5,156 bases of DNA from Oscillospiraceae bacterium (GCA_029004655.1 JAQVYP010000025.1:1-5156), one strand, 5' to 3'; shown: positions 1 through 5,078, counted from the first letter of the stretch. The notes: generated by a model not told the origin, from the letters alone. A program made the numbers and translations.

Positions 1-2
1 AT

Positions 3-266
3 AGCGATATAAATAAAACGAATATAACAGATAAAGATACAAATAAATTATCAAAACTACTAACACCCGCTGAAGTAAGAGATTACCTACATTTAGGTAA
101 TAATAAATTATATGAACTATTGCGGCGAAAGGATTTTCCCTCATTTCAGATTGGCAGTAGATTTTATATAATTGAAGATGATTTTGCTGATTGGATGGCA
201 TCACAATGTAAGAAAAATGTATTCGCTTCATATCGTTCCGAACGCAATAAAACAAAGCTAAAATAA
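3..266 (+). CDS. Excisionase-like helix-turn-helix DNA-binding protein, 5' end missing
   Basis: The frame is open from the left edge and stops at TAA 264-266, giving 87 residues. No ATG or other plausible start precedes the conserved part, so the start lies outside the window. About 16 residues in, the protein reads LLTPAEVRDYLHLGNNKLYELL, then FPSFQIGSRFYIIEDDFADWM. This is the winged-helix/MerR-like layout of small excisionases (HTH_17 type): a recognition helix, then a short wing ending in R-F-Y and an acidic-aromatic helix. Such proteins bend DNA at att sites and steer a tyrosine integrase towards excision. It lies about 350 bp before a tyrosine integrase on the same strand, and xis before int is a common order in Firmicute elements. 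Here, however, a tRNA-Trp 3' half separates them, so it may belong to a neighbouring element. A general HTH regulator is the main alternative. Confidence 0.75.
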   Translation, partial: SDINKTNITDKDTNKLSKLLTPAEVRDYLHLGNNKLYELLRRKDFPSFQIGSRFYIIEDDFADWMASQCKKNVFASYRSERNKTKLK

Positions 267-282
267 CCCTAAATATAGACTT

Positions 283-306
283 CTAAATTACTAAATAATT
301 ACTGTC
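283..306 (+). repeat. Two AATTACT direct repeats, candidate integrase arm sites (left arm)
   Basis: TTACT occurs at 288-292 and 299-303, each within AATTACT and exactly 11 bp apart. A related TTACTGACA lies on the far side of the tRNA-Trp half at 554-562. Short direct repeats about one helical turn apart and near an att core are typical of arm-type sites bound by the N-terminal domain of tyrosine integrases. The role is inferred, and the local AT bias could produce such repeats by chance. Confidence 0.35.
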
Positions 307-366
307 GTAAAGTAAAAATAAACATTAAAAAAGTAGATAAATCAATGTTAATAATGTCTGTTGAAA

Positions 367-416
367 GCGGTCTCCAAAACCGCGTGCCGAGGGTTCAAAT
401 CCTTCTGCCCCTGCCA
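367..416 (+). pseudogene. tRNA-Trp (CCA) 3' half, probable attachment-site core
   Basis: The sequence folds as the anticodon arm, variable loop, T arm and 3' acceptor strand of tRNA-Trp. The anticodon stem is GCGGT (367-371) with ACCGC (379-383) around anticodon CCA at 374-376. The T stem is GAGGG (389-393) with CCTTC (401-405). The acceptor 3' strand TGCCCCT (406-412) is followed by discriminator G413 and encoded CCA 414-416. The matching 5' acceptor strand (AGGGGCA) and the D arm are absent: the DNA before 367 is AT-rich and unrelated. This cannot be a working tRNA. A 3' half beginning at the anticodon stem, close to xis and int genes, is the usual footprint of integration into a tRNA gene, where the element carries or duplicates the 3' end. 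Confidence 0.85.
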
Positions 417-420
417 AAGG

Positions 421-471
421 AAATCACCGAAAAACGCAGTCATATCAATGCGAATCGGTGATTTTTCTTTT
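421..471 (+). terminator. Rho-independent terminator after the tRNA-Trp half
   Basis: AAATCACCGA (421-430) pairs with TCGGTGATTT (455-464) in a 10-bp stem. An inner CGCA/TGCG helix (435-438 with 449-452) shortens the loop, and TTCTTTT follows. It begins five bases after the tRNA CCA, where a tRNA gene terminator would be. It could also insulate the integrase promoter from transcription coming from the left. Confidence 0.8.
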
Positions 472-500
472 CTCGAATACTACAATAAATATCGCTATTT

Positions 501-574
501 ATACTAAATTATACTGTAAAATACCAGTTTATACTGACATATCACTGACAAAATTACTGACAAAAAGCTTGACA
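501..574 (+). repeat. Phased direct repeats upstream of the integrase (candidate arm sites or operators)
   Basis: ATAC recurs at 501, 511, 521 and 531, exactly 10 bp apart. It then grades into ACTGACA at 533-539, 544-550 and 556-562, and finally CTTGACA at 568-574 (steps of 11, 12 and 12 bp). The last unit contains the -35 box of the integrase promoter. The helical phasing suggests several protein copies binding one DNA face. Integrase arm sites, an excisionase array or a repressor operator all fit. Binding there would overlap the promoter and could autoregulate int. Confidence 0.55.
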
Positions 575-597
575 GTTTATAATACTTCTGGTATGAT
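569..597 (+). promoter_or_regulatory. Sigma-A promoter of the integrase gene
   Basis: A perfect -35 TTGACA (569-574) is separated by 17 bp from the -10 TATGAT (592-597). A TG one base before the -10 (589-590) gives an extended -10. Transcription should start about 604-606, almost at the ribosome site, so the leader is very short. The -35 lies in the last unit of the phased repeat array. Confidence 0.75.
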
Positions 598-603
598 GCG
601 AAT

Positions 604-610
604 AGGAGGT
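604..610 (+). promoter_or_regulatory. Ribosome binding site of the integrase
   Basis: AGGAGGT lies 8 bases before the ATG at 619. It is a near-perfect Shine-Dalgarno sequence and fixes that start. Confidence 0.8.
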
Positions 611-618
611 GCTTATAT

Positions 619-1812
619 ATGGAAAATAATAAAGCGAAAGGAACGAGAAAAGGAAACGGAGAAGGAAGTTTATATCAAAGATCTTCGGATGGTAGATGGG
701 TCGCTGCTATTCAAGATGGGGTTAAAACCAACGGCAAACCCAACATGGTTTACTTCACTGGTAAAGACGAGAAGAAGGTTGATAAAAAACTTAAAGAATA
801 CAAAAAGAAAACGCTCTTGAGAGAGAGTGGAATGTACGTAGGAGCATCTAAAATATATGTGGGTGAATATATTAATAATTGGCTTAATAACATTAAGAGT
901 GTTGAGCTAAAACCTACTTCTTTTGATAGACTCGAATCAACTGTCCGAACTAATGTCATGCCCTTGATAGGACATATCTCTTTACAAGAACTAACAGATG
1001 AAGAAATCCAAAAGTTAATGATAAATAAGTTGTACAAAGACGGATTATCTCATTCAAGTATAAAAAAAGCTTACGATGCTATTAATGCTTGTTGTAAGTA
1101 TGCTGTTATAAGGCGTGATATAGTCAATAATCCATGTCAATTGGTAAAAATACCATCACAACATAAATTTGAAAAGACAGAAGCTAGAGCTTTTACAGAT
1201 GAAGAAATAGAATTGTTTAAAAAAATTGCGTGCTCAAAATACGGAAACGGTAGACCTGTATACCCTCTAGGGTACGGATATATTTTTATGCTTAACACAG
1301 GTATTAGATTAGGAGAAGCTTTAGCTTTAAAGTGGAAAGATATAGATTTCGAAAAAGGAAATTTTTTAGTATCAAAAAATGCAGTTATGGCTGTTGACAG
1401 ATCGACAGATAGTTCAAAAAGAATATTTATGGAAAAATCTAGCCCTAAGACAGCCTCAGGATTTAGACGCATTCCGCTTAATAAAGCAGCACTATTATCT
1501 TTAAATGCATTAAAAGAAATTCGGTATTTCGGAGAAAATTCATATGTAATGTCAACAGCTGACAATACGCCCAACAAACAAAGAAATTTTAGTCGTACCT
1601 TTGATGCTATGTTGGTGAGAGCAAAAATAGAACCTTGTGGAATTCATGTTCTTAGGCATACCTTTGCTTCTAAACTTTTCAGAGCGGGTATTGACGTGAA
1701 GACGGTTTCAAAACTTTTGGGGCACTCATCAACTGAAGTTACTTATAACACATATATTCACCTAATTCAAGAGCAAGAAGTGGCTGCAGTTAAAATCCTA
1801 GATAGCATATAA
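619..1812 (+). CDS. int: Tyrosine site-specific recombinase (integrase)
   Basis: This 397-residue protein has the three-domain layout and usual length of phage and ICE integrases of the Tn916/lambda type. Residues about 10-65 form the arm-DNA-binding domain (GNGEGSLYQRSSDGRWVAAI). Residues about 75-185 form the SAM-like core-binding domain, and about 190-390 the catalytic domain. The catalytic set appears complete: R230 in NTGIRLGE, K277 in KTASGFRRIPL, H343 and R346 in HVLRHTFAS, H369 in LLGHSS and nucleophile Y379 in YNTYIH. It would catalyse integration and excision through a 3'-phosphotyrosine intermediate. The start is supported by a strong ribosome site and an extended -10 promoter. The closest candidate attachment core is the tRNA-Trp half 200 bp upstream; a degenerate tRNA-Asn lies 137 bp downstream. 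The protein looks intact and functional, but its target site is an inference. Confidence 0.95.
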   Translation: MENNKAKGTRKGNGEGSLYQRSSDGRWVAAIQDGVKTNGKPNMVYFTGKDEKKVDKKLKEYKKKTLLRESGMYVGASKIYVGEYINNWLNNIKSVELKPTSFDRLESTVRTNVMPLIGHISLQELTDEEIQKLMINKLYKDGLSHSSIKKAYDAINACCKYAVIRRDIVNNPCQLVKIPSQHKFEKTEARAFTDEEIELFKKIACSKYGNGRPVYPLGYGYIFMLNTGIRLGEALALKWKDIDFEKGNFLVSKNAVMAVDRSTDSSKRIFMEKSSPKTASGFRRIPLNKAALLSLNALKEIRYFGENSYVMSTADNTPNKQRNFSRTFDAMLVRAKIEPCGIHVLRHTFASKLFRAGIDVKTVSKLLGHSSTEVTYNTYIHLIQEQEVAAVKILDSI

Positions 1813-1832
1813 GCTTATGTGAGGGACGCAAA

Positions 1833-1860
1833 TTAGAGAGTAGCGAAACCTACTCCCTAG
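1833..1860 (+). other. Hairpin after int, next to a GGGACGCAAA motif
   Basis: TTAGAGAGTAG (1833-1843) pairs with CTACTCCCTAG (1850-1860) around the loop CGAAAC, with one A-C mismatch and a closing T-G pair. It is preceded directly by GGGACGCAAA (1823-1832) and followed by a C-rich stretch. There is no U-run, so it is not a standard terminator, although a weak GAGTT/AACTC pairing follows at about 1873-1901. It may be part of a structured RNA or an int 3' end; the role is unknown. Confidence 0.4.
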
Positions 1861-1948
1861 CCGTTGGTATCAGAGTTGTTGTCAATAACTTCTTTTAACT
1901 CATCTTATTTAACAGTCTACATGGACGTGTTCTAATATTATTTAATAT

Positions 1949-2025
1949 TTTTCCTTAGCTCAGTCGGTAGAGCATGCGGCTGTTAACCGCTGGATCGTTG
2001 GTTCGAGCCCAACAGGGGGGAGCCA
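1949..2025 (+). tRNA. Degenerate tRNA-Asn (GTT), possibly a pseudogene
   Basis: Most of a tRNA-Asn is recognisable. The D stem is GCTC/GAGC (1958-1961, 1970-1973), the anticodon GTT is at 1982-1984 in loop CTGTTAA, and the T arm is GTTGG-TTCGAGC-CCAAC (1997-2013), followed by G2022 and CCA 2023-2025. Three defects stand out. The 5' acceptor strand reads TTTTCCT where TCCCCCT is expected. The 3' acceptor strand is A-GGGGGG-A, one G too long. The outer anticodon pair is T-T (1975-1991). The acceptor stem would rest mainly on T-G pairs. It is probably a decayed tRNA or an old attachment-site scar, though an automatic tRNA finder may still call it. Confidence 0.6.
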
Positions 2026-2037
2026 AGAATAAAGTCG

Positions 2038-2197
2038 CTATTGCATAAATTGTATTTGATAATTGCTATTATGAAGTATGAATGCATAACCATTAGCACC
2101 ATTTGCTAATACTTCAAATGTCAAATCATTAATTGTTATAACCGATTTTTCTGTTGCTTTGTTTAGCTGGTTCTCTTTTGCTTTTTCTTTTTTTCAT
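2038..2197 (-). pseudogene. Remnant of an unidentified protein gene, frameshifted
   Basis: Reading leftwards from about 2190 to the TAG at 2038-2040, one frame encodes a protein-like stretch (ENQLNKATEKSVITINDL, then TFEVLANGANGYAFILHNSN). It has no start: a TGA precedes it within the A-rich tract. The only nearby ATG (2197-2195) is in another frame, and that frame ends after 22 codons. One base gained or lost in the A-rich tract near 2180-2194 would join them into a protein of about 53 residues. I do not recognise the family. The IS at 2217 lies only 19 bp upstream, but the sequence on the far side of the IS is the stop codon of a different gene, so the IS did not split this gene. Confidence 0.4.
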
Positions 2198-2216
2198 TTT
2201 TAATACTTCAAGTAAT

Positions 2217-2242
2217 TGTCCTGGTCAAGCAAAATTGTAACA
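2217..2242 (-). repeat. IS terminal inverted repeat, right end (IRR)
   Basis: TGTCCTGGTC is followed by a conserved TTGTAACA ending at 2242. It matches the left end (3457-3482, read on the minus strand) at about 20 of 26 bases. The orfB stop TGA (2227-2225) lies inside it. Confidence 0.85.
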
Positions 2243-3151
2243 GTGTGACCTAATATTTTTTGAATGAAATCGGGCTTCGAAAGGTGTAAGACCGTTGTTA
2301 TAAGAATGCGGCCTGAGGTGGTTATACCATAAAAATATGTATTCCTCAGTTGCTGAATCGAGATCCTTATCGCTACGGAAGTGATGCTGGTAAATCAACT
2401 CGCTTTTAAAGGTGTTAAAATACCTTTCCATTGGTGCATTGTCATATGGACACCCAGCTTTACTCATGCTTTGAGTGAGATTAACAGATTCACAAAACTC
2501 AGTAAATGCTTTTGAAGTGTATTGAGAACCTTGATCACTATGTAAAATCAGGCCGCCTTGGGGAACAGGTTGGGAAGAAAGAGCTTTTTTCAGTGTGTTT
2601 ATCGCCAGATCGGCATTCATTACTTTGCCATTCAAGCTTGCAATAACAGAGCGGTCGTAAAGATCAATAATTGAGCAGTTATAACGCTTTCTTCCGTCTT
2701 CTAAGAACAGGTATGTAAAATCGGTGCACCATTTCTGGTTAACCTTTTCAGCTCTGAAGTTTTGTTTTAAGAGATCGGGGAAAACTTTATGAGTCTGTCC
2801 TTTGGAACATCCAGGCTTCTTTCTTTTAAGAAGTGAACACAGTTCAAGTTCCTTATTCATGTACTTGTGAACTGTTGTTTTACTAAGTTTTATTCCTTTC
2901 CTGGCAAGAAAAATTCTCATTTTTCGATGGCCGAGCCGACCCTTTGTATTATGATAAATATCTGTGATCTGCTCCATGATTGCTTGTTTTCTGGCTTCAG
3001 AACCTGACTTTCTTCTTTTAAGGTAATTATAATAGGCATTTGGGTTAATGTGAAGTCTCCTTAAAAGCCACCTTATACCGAAATGTTTATGATATTTTTC
3101 AATAAACCGATAATCCGCTAATCGATTTCCTTTGCAAAGAATGCCGCTGCT
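2225..3151 (-). CDS. IS3-family transposase OrfB (DDE catalytic part), expressed by -1 frameshift from OrfA
   Basis: The -1 frame is open from the slippery A7 run to TGA 2227-2225, giving 308 residues after the shift. It has no ATG, GTG or TTG before the ATG at 2977, which is internal to the conserved HTH region (GIRWLLRRLHINPNAYYNYL lies before it). It is therefore made mainly as an OrfAB fusion of about 396 residues encoded by 3414 to 2225. The rve/RNase H-fold core has the DDE triad in WCTDFTYL, LHSDQGSQY and NAPMERYF. Numbered from the 2977 ATG these are D86, D148 and E184, with 35 residues between the last two, the IS3 spacing. The C-terminal HLRPH..NNGLTPFEARF motif is also typical. It cuts and joins the IS ends. 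No disruption is visible. Confidence 0.92.
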   Translation of the reverse strand, partial: SSGILCKGNRLADYRFIEKYHKHFGIRWLLRRLHINPNAYYNYLKRRKSGSEARKQAIMEQITDIYHNTKGRLGHRKMRIFLARKGIKLSKTTVHKYMNKELELCSLLKRKKPGCSKGQTHKVFPDLLKQNFRAEKVNQKWCTDFTYLFLEDGRKRYNCSIIDLYDRSVIASLNGKVMNADLAINTLKKALSSQPVPQGGLILHSDQGSQYTSKAFTEFCESVNLTQSMSKAGCPYDNAPMERYFNTFKSELIYQHHFRSDKDLDSATEEYIFLWYNHLRPHSYNNGLTPFEARFHSKNIRSHCYNFA

Positions 3152-3414
3152 TTTTTTAAGAACTCGTTCTCTTTTCTAGCTTCTTCAAGCTGTCTTTTAA
3201 GTTTGCGATTCTCTGACATCAAATCATAGTCTTTTTGGGATTGCGGGTTTACTTGGCATTCATCGCGGTATATCTTTATCCAATTGGATACGCTGCCGTG
3301 GCTTATGCTATATTCCTCGGCAAGACTTTTTATGGTTCTGCCTTCTGAAAGATGAAGGCGTACTATCCTCTGCTTGAACTCGTTCTCGTAATGTTTCTTT
3401 TCTCGTTGTTTCAT
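3118..3414 (-). CDS. IS3-family transposase OrfA (HTH and leucine zipper)
   Basis: OrfA has 98 residues. Residues about 10-50 form the HTH that recognises the IS ends (FKQRIVRLHLSEGRTIKSLA, then SISHGSVSNWI). Residues about 64-88 are a heptad-patterned coiled coil (LMSENRKLKRQLEEARKENE) used for dimerisation. Translation starts at ATG 3414 after AAGGAG with 6-bp spacing. The reading frame passes the slippery run at 3157-3151 and stops at TAG 3120-3118, so terminated OrfA carries ten extra residues. In this family OrfA alone usually represses and the OrfAB fusion transposes; that is family knowledge, not seen here. Confidence 0.92.
   Translation of the reverse strand: MKQREKKHYENEFKQRIVRLHLSEGRTIKSLAEEYSISHGSVSNWIKIYRDECQVNPQSQKDYDLMSENRKLKRQLEEARKENEFLKKAAAFFAKEID
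3151..3157 (-). promoter_or_regulatory. Programmed -1 frameshift site of the transposase
   Basis: The minus strand reads TTA AAA AAA GCA in the orfA frame, giving the slippery heptamer A_AAA_AAA. A -1 slip moves ribosomes into the orfB frame, which is open from this point, and bypasses the orfA stop about 33 bases later. IS3 elements commonly use A_AAA_AAG; this variant also allows tandem re-pairing. Confidence 0.75.
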
Positions 3415-3434
3415 TTTCTTCTCCTTGTATAGTT

Positions 3435-3464
3435 ATTATACTATATTAGGTTAAGGTGTTACAA
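3435..3464 (-). promoter_or_regulatory. Promoter of the IS transposase (copy 1)
   Basis: On the minus strand, TTGTAA (3464-3459) is separated by 18 bp from TATAAT (3440-3435). The -35 box lies inside the terminal inverted repeat, a common IS arrangement that lets transposase binding shut off its own promoter. Confidence 0.6.
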
Positions 3465-3482
3465 CTTTATTATACCACGACA
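3457..3482 (-). repeat. IS terminal inverted repeat, left end (IRL), copy 1
   Basis: Read on the minus strand this is TGTCGTGGTA through TTGTAACA. It is identical to 5053-5078 in the second copy and matches the right end at about 20 of 26 positions. AAT follows at 3483-3485 as the target duplication. Confidence 0.88.
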
Positions 3483-3484
3483 AA

Positions 3485-3913
3485 TTACATATCTTTTCTA
3501 ATTTCTTTATTAGTAAGAATAGTGGGAATCATTAATAAACCACCTATAATATATGCAACGATTGGAAAGCCATAACCGGGCTTCGGATTTAAAAATTCTT
3601 CCCATGTAAATGGGTCTGGTACAAATATAAAAGCCCATACTAAAATAAATGCAGCCGTTGAGAATAATCCATCAATAATTACTACTCTCCTAAAAGTTAC
3701 AACATTTTTATTTTTTATCAATGTATACTTTTTTAAATTCATTCTAAAAACAACACTAATACCTATTGCAATTATAATTATTCCAACAATCCAATTCCAA
3801 AACATTTGTGCGACGCCAAGAATTCCCATCACAAATGCAGATAAGACAATATTTCCCGCACTATAAATATCAAGTTTTTGTTTTCTACTGAACAATCTGT
3901 TATTATCGCTCAT
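3485..3913 (-). CDS. Small four-helix integral membrane protein, function unknown
   Basis: This 142-residue protein has four hydrophobic spans, at about 19-38, 40-56, 77-98 and 115-133. Between spans 2 and 3 is a basic loop (RMNLKKYTLIKNKNVVTFRR), and the N-terminus is polar and basic. By the positive-inside rule both termini and this loop should face the cytoplasm. A tryptophan- and proline-rich extracellular loop (about 99-114) joins spans 3 and 4. The start ATG 3913 has AGGAG (3928-3924) at 10-bp spacing. I do not recognise a family. It is the last of three same-strand cargo genes between the two IS copies. Its TAA stop (3487-3485) touches the target duplication, so the IS inserted immediately after the gene without shortening it. 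A 160-bp gap from the gene before it suggests its own promoter. Confidence 0.7.
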   Translation of the reverse strand: MSDNNRLFSRKQKLDIYSAGNIVLSAFVMGILGVAQMFWNWIVGIIIIAIGISVVFRMNLKKYTLIKNKNVVTFRRVVIIDGLFSTAAFILVWAFIFVPDPFTWEEFLNPKPGYGFPIVAYIIGGLLMIPTILTNKEIRKDM

Positions 3914-3940
3914 CGGTATGTTACTCCTAAATATTATTTA

Positions 3941-4040
3941 GAACTGTTGAACTTTTTTGCCTTCCCCTGTAAGTGTCCTTTAACAGTTAGAAAGCGGATC
4001 CCCGATAGTATCGGATTAATAGCATTCAGCGGATCATAAT
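3941..4040. other. Intergenic region with short repeats and a hairpin
   Basis: Between the membrane-protein and lipoprotein genes there is an inverted pair AACTGTT (3942-3948) and AACAGTT (3982-3988). There is also a compact hairpin CCGAT-AGT-ATCGG (4002-4014), and AGCGGATC is repeated directly at 3993-4000 and 4028-4035. None ends in a clear U-run on the minus strand, so I do not call a terminator. The region may hold a promoter for the 3913 gene or regulatory sites. Confidence 0.3.
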
Positions 4041-4075
4041 AACTGCTGTTGAAATGTTGTTTTCAGTATTAGTTG

Positions 4076-4492
4076 TTAATCAGTAGACTCTTCTTTCAAG
4101 AACTTTTTCAAAAGATTGTTAAAAGCCTTTTCGTCGCACCTTTTCCAAAGAAACTGTATCACACCATTTTCTACATATTCAGCTGTGTAAGAACTGATCA
4201 TTTCATAAACACCACTTTGGTATATAATTCTTATAGAATCACCACGAAGTTTTGGCGGGTCACCCAAATATTTATAAAATTCAATTTTTTGAAATTCTTT
4301 AAGAAAATCTTCTAATTCTGCTTCCGAAAGCGTTTTTGAAACTGTAAATTCGAGGCTGGTCACTGCCGAAACAATTTCTATGCTTTCAATTTTATCAACA
4401 GATTCTTTAAAAGAATATGGTTTTGCACAACAACTTGTATATGAGATCAAACCTAAAAAAGTTAAAATAATTATTAATATCAGTTTTTTCAT
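4076..4492 (-). CDS. Small secreted protein, probable lipoprotein, function unknown
   Basis: The protein has 138 residues from ATG 4492. An earlier in-frame ATG at 4498 exists, but the AAGGA (4505-4501) is only 2 bases from it and 8 bases from 4492, so 4492 is preferred. The N-terminus is a classic export signal: MKK, a hydrophobic core LILIIILTFLGLI, then SYTSCC. Cys21 would be the lipidated residue, but Tyr at -3 is not ideal for a lipobox, so simple secretion is possible. The mature part is mixed alpha/beta and charged, with a helical LSEAELEDFLKEFQKIEFYKYL segment and a C-terminal helix (FNNLLKKFLKEES). I do not recognise the family. It lies about 65 bp downstream of the 152-residue gene on the same strand and may be co-transcribed with it. 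Confidence 0.75.
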   Translation of the reverse strand: MKKLILIIILTFLGLISYTSCCAKPYSFKESVDKIESIEIVSAVTSLEFTVSKTLSEAELEDFLKEFQKIEFYKYLGDPPKLRGDSIRIIYQSGVYEMISSYTAEYVENGVIQFLWKRCDEKAFNNLLKKFLKEESTD

Positions 4493-4540
4493 ATCCATGT
4501 TCCTTTTCGAAATCTAGTCAAATTATGATGAAGTAAAGAT

Positions 4541-4560
4541 TAACATTTTAGCAAATGTTA
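4541..4560 (-). terminator. Weak AT-rich hairpin at the end of the 152-residue gene
   Basis: TAACATTT (4541-4548) and AAATGTTA (4553-4560) form an 8-bp stem with a 4-base loop that overlaps the stop codon. On the minus strand ATCTTTACTT follows, a poor U-tract. If it terminates at all it would be partial, allowing some readthrough into the lipoprotein gene. Confidence 0.3.
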
Positions 4561-5016
4561 CTTCCCATCATCATTATCAAATCCCTCTTTCCATTCAAAG
4601 TCGCGATCAACTCTCCATTTTGATATCGTAAAATTTTCAAGATATTTTTTATAAATGCGTTTCCTGCTTATTTTTCTTTTTTCTGTTTCCGCTTCTTCTT
4701 CGGTACTATAAATACCGAAATATGTTACATGAAAAACATCTTCATCTTCAATGTAATATTCATGAGCTAATTCGTATAAATCTACAATCTCTTTGTTTTT
4801 TATTTTATAAGCTGTACGAAGACCGATTTTCTCAATTCTAAAACAATTTAACGGATGTTTATTAAATCCGGTTAAGTTTTTATATTCTTCTATTTTTTCT
4901 GTAGCTTTTTTTAAAGTAGACAAATAACCAATAGCAAAAGATGATGATATAGGTTCACCCTTTTTATCTTTTCTAACTTCATATGCAAAATTTAATTTAT
5001 AAAAATATGTTATCAT
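4558..5016 (-). CDS. Uncharacterised soluble protein with an internal duplication
   Basis: This is a 152-residue protein with no signal peptide or membrane span. The start ATG 5016 has GAGGA (5025-5021) at 4-bp spacing. The two halves resemble each other. Residues 6-64 (YKLNFAYEV, then GYLST at 30-34, A38, and FRIEKI at 59-64) parallel residues 81-134 (YELAHEYYI, then GIYST at 101-105, A109, and FTISKW at 129-134). The spacing between the last two blocks is nearly equal. This Y-x-L, G-[IY]-[YL]-S-T-x3-A pattern occurs in small unassigned bacterial proteins, some of which accompany toxin or immunity loci; I cannot name the family with confidence. Only 36 bp separate its start from the second IS, so its original promoter has probably been displaced. 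Confidence 0.75.
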   Translation of the reverse strand: MITYFYKLNFAYEVRKDKKGEPISSSFAIGYLSTLKKATEKIEEYKNLTGFNKHPLNCFRIEKIGLRTAYKIKNKEIVDLYELAHEYYIEDEDVFHVTYFGIYSTEEEAETEKRKISRKRIYKKYLENFTISKWRVDRDFEWKEGFDNDDGK

Positions 5017-5052
5017 TGTTTCCTCGAATCAATTTAACAATTTTATTGAATT

Positions 5053-5078
5053 TGTCGTGGTATAATAAAGTTGTAACA
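5053..5078 (+). repeat. IS terminal inverted repeat, left end, copy 2
   Basis: It begins TGTCGTGGTA and ends TTGTAACACC, identical to the minus-strand left end of copy 1. Confidence 0.85.

Larger units (their letters stand above)
2217..3482 (-). mobile_element. Complete IS3-family insertion sequence, 1266 bp
   Basis: The ends are imperfect inverted repeats beginning TGTC-TGGT and ending TTGTAACA. They occupy 2217-2242 and 3457-3482 (inverted) and match at about 20 of 26 positions. The element is flanked on both sides by AAT (2214-2216 and 3483-3485), a 3-bp target duplication as expected for IS3 elements. It contains orfA and orfB in the -1 frame, an A7 slippery run and its own promoter. Everything needed for transposition appears present. 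A second copy starts at 5053 in the opposite orientation. The right end of this copy contains the orfB stop codon. Confidence 0.93.

Noticed and set aside
1..498. ATAGCGATAT at 1-10 and its complement at 489-498
   Set aside because: Ten bases only, with no extension of the match on either side; likely chance.
283..574. Possible CRISPR array or plasmid iterons from the short repeats
   Set aside because: Repeat units are 7-10 bases at 10-12 bp steps with no spacers, and no replication initiator is present; the location next to int favours arm sites or operators.
458..820. 120-residue open frame on the plus strand overlapping the start of the integrase
   Set aside because: It overlaps the promoter, the repeats and the int start in another frame, has no ribosome site, and shows low-complexity charged sequence; it is a shadow of int.
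750..1577. Two minus-strand open frames (750-1037 and 1137-1577) inside the integrase
   Set aside because: They are antisense to a fully conserved integrase and have no protein-like motifs or start signals.
2073..2115. Nested inverted repeats ATTAGCA/TGCTAAT and GAAGTAT/ATACTTC
   Set aside because: The 7-bp stem with a 5-base loop is clear, but the two stems share bases and lie in former coding sequence with no U-run; probably incidental in AT-rich DNA.
2216..3483. IS boundaries one base further out (TTGTC at both ends)
   Set aside because: With that boundary the flanking triplets no longer match (TAA and ATT), whereas TGTC ends give AAT on both sides.
4073..4315. 80-residue plus-strand open frame opposite the lipoprotein gene
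   Set aside because: It is antisense to a gene with a clear signal peptide and ribosome site, and its composition (F, I, K rich) reflects the complement of that gene.
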